A DNA stretch of 64,000 bases. Source: Alteribacillus iranensis (lineage in GTDB: Bacteria; Bacillota; Bacilli; Bacillales; Marinococcaceae). Under the pieces are notes generated by a model. That model did not search any database. It had not been told where the DNA came from and saw nothing but the letters and a program-made list of their open reading frames with translations. A program made the position numbers and the translations under genes. The stretch is from assembly GCF_900113025.1 (NCBI RefSeq), contig NZ_FONT01000001.1:744001-808000 (forward strand). The letters run 5' to 3'. Positions 61,147-64,000 of this stretch are shown here, piece after piece. Each line of letters begins with the position of its first letter. Within the stretch, counting starts at the first letter, position 1.

Positions 61147-62748
61147 ATGAAAAAATTAACTCCTGTTTTTTATATCTCATTTTTCATTGCCCTCATATTT
61201 ATTATTTGGGGGACCGTGGCACCGGATAATACGGAAACCGTACTCGGCAGCATTCAAGGTGCCATCTCTAAAAATTTAGGCTGGTTTTATTTGCTGTCTG
61301 CCACAGCCTTCGTCATATTTGCTCTCTATTTAATCGTGAGTCCTTATGGAAAGATCCGCCTCGGAAAGCCTGATGAAAGACCTGAGTACAATTATTTTAC
61401 ATGGTTCGCCTTTTTATTTACGGCTGGAATGGGAATCGGTCTTGTATTCTGGGGTGTGGCTGAACCTTTGTATCACTATTACGGACCTCCCGTTTCAGAG
61501 CCTGAATCTAGTGCTGCTGCGGCTGCAGCGTTACAGTATTCTTTCTTCCACTGGGGAGTTCACCCCTGGGCCATATACTCTATTGTCGCTTTATCATTAG
61601 CTTATTTTAAATTCCGTCATGATGCACCAGGTGTTCTCAGTGCAGTATTACGCCCCCTTCTTGGTGATCGTGTCGATGGCCCACTTGGTACATTAATTAA
61701 TGTGATTGTTGTTTTTGCCACCATCTTTGGTGTAGCAACTTCACTAGGTTTAGGTGCGGCCCAAGTAACTGGCGGTTTAAGTTACACATTAGGCTTTATT
61801 GAAAATAACATTGGAACCCAGCTGATCATCATTGCCATTATAACCGTGCTCTATCTGATTTCTGCTGGGACGGGTATTAACCGCGGTATTCGTATATTAA
61901 GTATGACCAATGTTTATTTAGCTATCGGTCTAATGATATTCTTACTTATTGTAGGACCAACCGTTTATATATTTGACGTCTTCACGACTACCATCGGCCA
62001 TTACTTGCAAAACCTGCCAAGTATGAGTTTCAGTACAGCCACATTTGCCGGGGATAGAGGTTGGTTAGAAAGCTGGACCATTTTCTATTGGGCATGGTGG
62101 ATAGCTTGGTCACCATTCGTTGGTACATTTATTGCTCGTGTCTCTCGCGGACGTACAATAAGAGAATTCGTAGTTGGAGTGTTAGCGGTACCGACTATAT
62201 TTGGTGCTTTTTGGTTCTCGGTTTTTGGCGGTACCGGAATTTCTGTTGATAATGCGTTAAGTGGACAATTGTATCAAGTCATGAACAATTTTGGTGATGA
62301 GATTGCATTGTTTACCCTATTGGATCAGTTTCCATTATCAGGAATAATGATGACATTAGCCATACTGCTTATCGTCTCTTTCTTCGTTACATCCGCTGAC
62401 TCCGCTACCTTTGTATTAGGTATGCAGACGACGAATGGAAGTTTGAACCCGCCTACTTCTGTAAAAATGGCTTGGGGTATTATTCAATCCTCTGCCGCTG
62501 CTGTTTTACTGTATTTTGGTGGTCTTGCTGGTTTAGAAACAGCCATGATTATTGCAGCTCTGCCATTTACGATTATTATGCTGCTAATGGTTATCTCTAT
62601 CTTAAAAGCCTTTAAAGCGGAAAGAAGCGCATTGCTAGCTGATCAATCTTCGATCCAAGCAGAACGTAACAAACTTCGCAAAGAAAAAGATGAACTAAAA
62701 AAAGAGAACAAAAAATTAAAAGAACAAGTCGGCACACCTAAAAGATAA
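61147..62748 (+). CDS. BCCT family betaine/choline transporter (OpuD-like)
   Basis: A sodium-coupled glycine betaine/choline/carnitine uptake system. The product of about 533 residues has 12 predicted membrane helices with the BCCT core: FTAGMGIGLVFWGVAEPLYHYYGPP (about 94-118), FFHWGVHPWAIYSIVALSLAYF (about 139-160), and the signature FYWAWWIAWSPFVGTFIARVSRGRTIREF (about 315-343) with the Trp cage. A charged C-terminal tail (KAERSALL...RNKLRKEKDELKKENKKLKEQ) could sense osmolarity. The ATG at 61147 is tentative: it lies 11 bases after AAAGGTGG; four upstream starts are possible. B. subtilis OpuD is the nearest known type. Confidence 0.9.
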   Translation: MKKLTPVFYISFFIALIFIIWGTVAPDNTETVLGSIQGAISKNLGWFYLLSATAFVIFALYLIVSPYGKIRLGKPDERPEYNYFTWFAFLFTAGMGIGLVFWGVAEPLYHYYGPPVSEPESSAAAAAALQYSFFHWGVHPWAIYSIVALSLAYFKFRHDAPGVLSAVLRPLLGDRVDGPLGTLINVIVVFATIFGVATSLGLGAAQVTGGLSYTLGFIENNIGTQLIIIAIITVLYLISAGTGINRGIRILSMTNVYLAIGLMIFLLIVGPTVYIFDVFTTTIGHYLQNLPSMSFSTATFAGDRGWLESWTIFYWAWWIAWSPFVGTFIARVSRGRTIREFVVGVLAVPTIFGAFWFSVFGGTGISVDNALSGQLYQVMNNFGDEIALFTLLDQFPLSGIMMTLAILLIVSFFVTSADSATFVLGMQTTNGSLNPPTSVKMAWGIIQSSAAAVLLYFGGLAGLETAMIIAALPFTIIMLLMVISILKAFKAERSALLADQSSIQAERNKLRKEKDELKKENKKLKEQVGTPKR

Positions 62749-62758
62749 TACACCATTT

Positions 62759-62788
62759 AAGTCCAGCCAATTAGAGCTGGACTTTTTG
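62759..62788 (+). terminator. Intrinsic terminator after the BCCT gene
   Basis: AAGTCCAGC pairs with GCTGGACTT across an eight-base loop, followed by TTTTG. Confidence 0.9.
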
Positions 62789-63077
62789 CTCCCCCACACA
62801 ACTTTTACCCTCCTGCCTTTGTGGGGCTTGTCTCTTTTTCAAACTTCCTACTACCAATAGAACGTATAACCCATAGATAAATATACGTTTTCTTTGAAGT
62901 AACTCGCTTTGTTCTCTGTTAAAGACGGACGCAGAGAAAAAATTCTCACTTCCCGTACATTTTCTTTTCACTCGACCAATAACTTGAGCCCATGATAACA
63001 TCCTTGAATTGTTTACTTTACGATATCCATGGGCACGTTTGGTTCTTTCTTTCGTTTCCTTTCACTCAATGAAACAA
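62789..63077. other. Intergenic region between the BCCT and lpdA terminators
   Basis: About 290 bases without a gene I can support. A minus-strand frame of 76 codons (63001 to 62771) has a weak site and runs into the transporter terminator; it is not considered coding. Confidence 0.4.
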
Positions 63078-63117
63078 AAACAGCCGATGAAGAGATTAAC
63101 TCTCTTCATCGGCTGTT
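63078..63117 (-). terminator. Strong intrinsic terminator after lpdA
   Basis: Minus strand AACAGCCGATGAAGAGA pairs perfectly with TCTCTTCATCGGCTGTT (overlapping at a six-base loop) and is followed by TTTG. Confidence 0.93.
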
Positions 63118-63129
63118 AGTCATCAATTA

Positions 63130-64000
63130 TTATTTCGTAATGTGAATAGGCGTACCTAGTGCCACTTCTGCTGTTTCCATTGTAATTTCCCCAAGTGTTG
63201 GATGAGCATGAATGGTCATGGCAATATCTTCAGCTGTCATACCGGCTTCAATCGCAAGTCCTGCCTCAGCGATCATGTCTGAAGCGTTTGGTCCAGCGAT
63301 TTGAGCGCCAATAACCAAACCATCTTCTTTTCGCGTGATAAGCTTCATAAACCCATCGGCGTCATTTAATGTTAAAGCACGTCCATTCGCTTGGAAAGGA
63401 AACTTAGCTGCCTCAACTTCATATCCCGCATCTTTCGCTTCCTTTTCAGTATATCCGACGCTCGCAAGCTCTGGTTCAGCAAACACGACCATAGGTATAC
63501 CGATATAGTCTACTTCTGATGCTTGGCCTGAAATGGCTTCTGCTGCAATCTTTCCTTCATAAGAAGCTTTGTGTGCAAGCTGTGGACCTTCTACGATATC
63601 ACCAATCGCATAAATGTTACTTTTTGAACTACGGAGTTGCTTGTCTACTTTAATGAGACCTTTATCATCCATTTCAACTCCGATTTGCTCTAATCCGAGC
63701 TCTTCTGTATTTGGTTTACGTCCTACCGAAACAAGCACATAGTCCGCGTCAAAAGTCTTTTCATTTCCTTTTACTTCGGCAGTAACTGTCACACCGTTCT
63801 CTGTTTCCTCAACATTTTTTGCGGTGGCTTGCGTATGGAATTTCACGCCTTTTTTCTTCAAACGACGCTGAACCAACTGAGCCATCTGTTTTTCAAATCC
63901 AGTCAGAATGCGTTTTTCGCCTTCAAGAACAACTACTTCCGAACCTAAATTTGCATATGCCCCGGCTAATTCAATTCCGATATATCCGCCGCCAACTACA
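63130..64000 (-). CDS. lpdA: Dihydrolipoyl dehydrogenase (E3), N-terminal part outside the window
   Basis: E3 of the pyruvate dehydrogenase complex; reoxidises the dihydrolipoyl group with FAD and NAD+. The 290 codons present start within the NAD-binding domain ([22 protein letters not shown]), followed by the FAD-contact segment [22 protein letters not shown] and the dimerisation domain ending [15 protein letters not shown] with the catalytic His-Glu pair. The redox-active Cys pair lies beyond the right edge. The reading frame is open to the edge (last full codon begins 63999). Its place relative to SR1 and ykt genes identifies it as pdhD. Confidence 0.97.
   Translation of the reverse strand, partial: VVGGGYIGIELAGAYANLGSEVVVLEGEKRILTGFEKQMAQLVQRRLKKKGVKFHTQATAKNVEETENGVTVTAEVKGNEKTFDADYVLVSVGRKPNTEELGLEQIGVEMDDKGLIKVDKQLRSSKSNIYAIGDIVEGPQLAHKASYEGKIAAEAISGQASEVDYIGIPMVVFAEPELASVGYTEKEAKDAGYEVEAAKFPFQANGRALTLNDADGFMKLITRKEDGLVIGAQIAGPNASDMIAEAGLAIEAGMTAEDIAMTIHAHPTLGEITMETAEVALGTPIHITK

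Noticed and set aside
62771-63001. 76-codon minus-strand frame between the BCCT and lpdA genes
   Set aside because: Weak ribosome binding site, no recognisable family, and its end runs into the transporter terminator.

Overview
The window is chromosomal DNA from a low-GC Gram-positive bacterium of the Bacillaceae. From end to end it keeps the Bacillus subtilis gene order pdhD - SR1 - ykt - yla - pycA - cta - ylb - bshC - mraZ - rsmH, mostly on the minus strand. Several traits point to a salt- and alkali-adapted member: a NaChBac-type voltage-gated sodium channel, a BCCT betaine transporter, a caa3-type cytochrome oxidase, very acidic exported lipoproteins and a small set of gas-vesicle accessory genes. 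I cannot name the species.

Layout. 1-5.1 kb: start of the division and cell-wall cluster (rsmH, mraZ, with a recognisable MraZ operator), bshC, a DUF3397 protein, the forespore regulator rsfA, rpmF and ylbN. 5.4-10.2 kb: tmcAL, ylbL, ylbK, ylbJ. 10.3-19.2 kb: accessory segment between ylbJ and coaD: macrodomain protein, RDD protein, gvpL-gvpS-gvpK-gvpJ, a threonine dehydratase, an unknown coiled-coil membrane protein, YkvR- and YusW-like proteins, a rhodanese without its catalytic Cys, and an asparagine synthetase. 19.2-22.3 kb: coaD, rsmD, an MFS exporter and ylbG. 22.4-34.6 kb: second accessory segment between ylbG and ylbF: a T-box-controlled proBAC operon, the sodium channel, a 2-oxo acid dehydrogenase E1a-E1b-E2 set without its own E3, an aspartokinase, a nitroreductase and the c-di-AMP receptor protein DarB. 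34.7-38.8 kb: ricF (ylbF), ylbE, ylbD and small accessory genes. 38.9-49.6 kb: ctaM, ctaFEDCB, divergent ctaA, then pycA. 49.8-59.6 kb: the yla and ykt genes, including typA. 59.7-59.9 kb: the dual-function SR1 RNA with its 37-codon SR1P gene. 60-64 kb: a polysaccharide-deacetylase lipoprotein, a BCCT transporter and the 3' part of lpdA (pdhD).

How the genes work together. The ctaA/B products make heme A for the ctaCDEF oxidase. PycA, the two dehydrogenase complexes (one represented only by its E3), SR1P/GapA and DarB all act around the pyruvate node. DarB is known in B. subtilis to act on PycA, and here it appears to carry sigma-B-type and sigma-A-type promoters and a cre-like site. proBAC, the BCCT transporter and the sodium channel fit osmotic and sodium adaptation.

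Points most worth following: the gvpLSKJ operon without any visible gvpA, gvpN, gvpF or gvpG; the SR1/SR1P locus with a possible CcpN site; the 10-bp-phased MraZ boxes; the darB control region; a dyad operator over the promoter of an unknown 68-residue protein; and a 32-bp perfect palindrome upstream of the second dehydrogenase operon. No tRNA, rRNA, CRISPR array, intact insertion sequence or prophage was seen.
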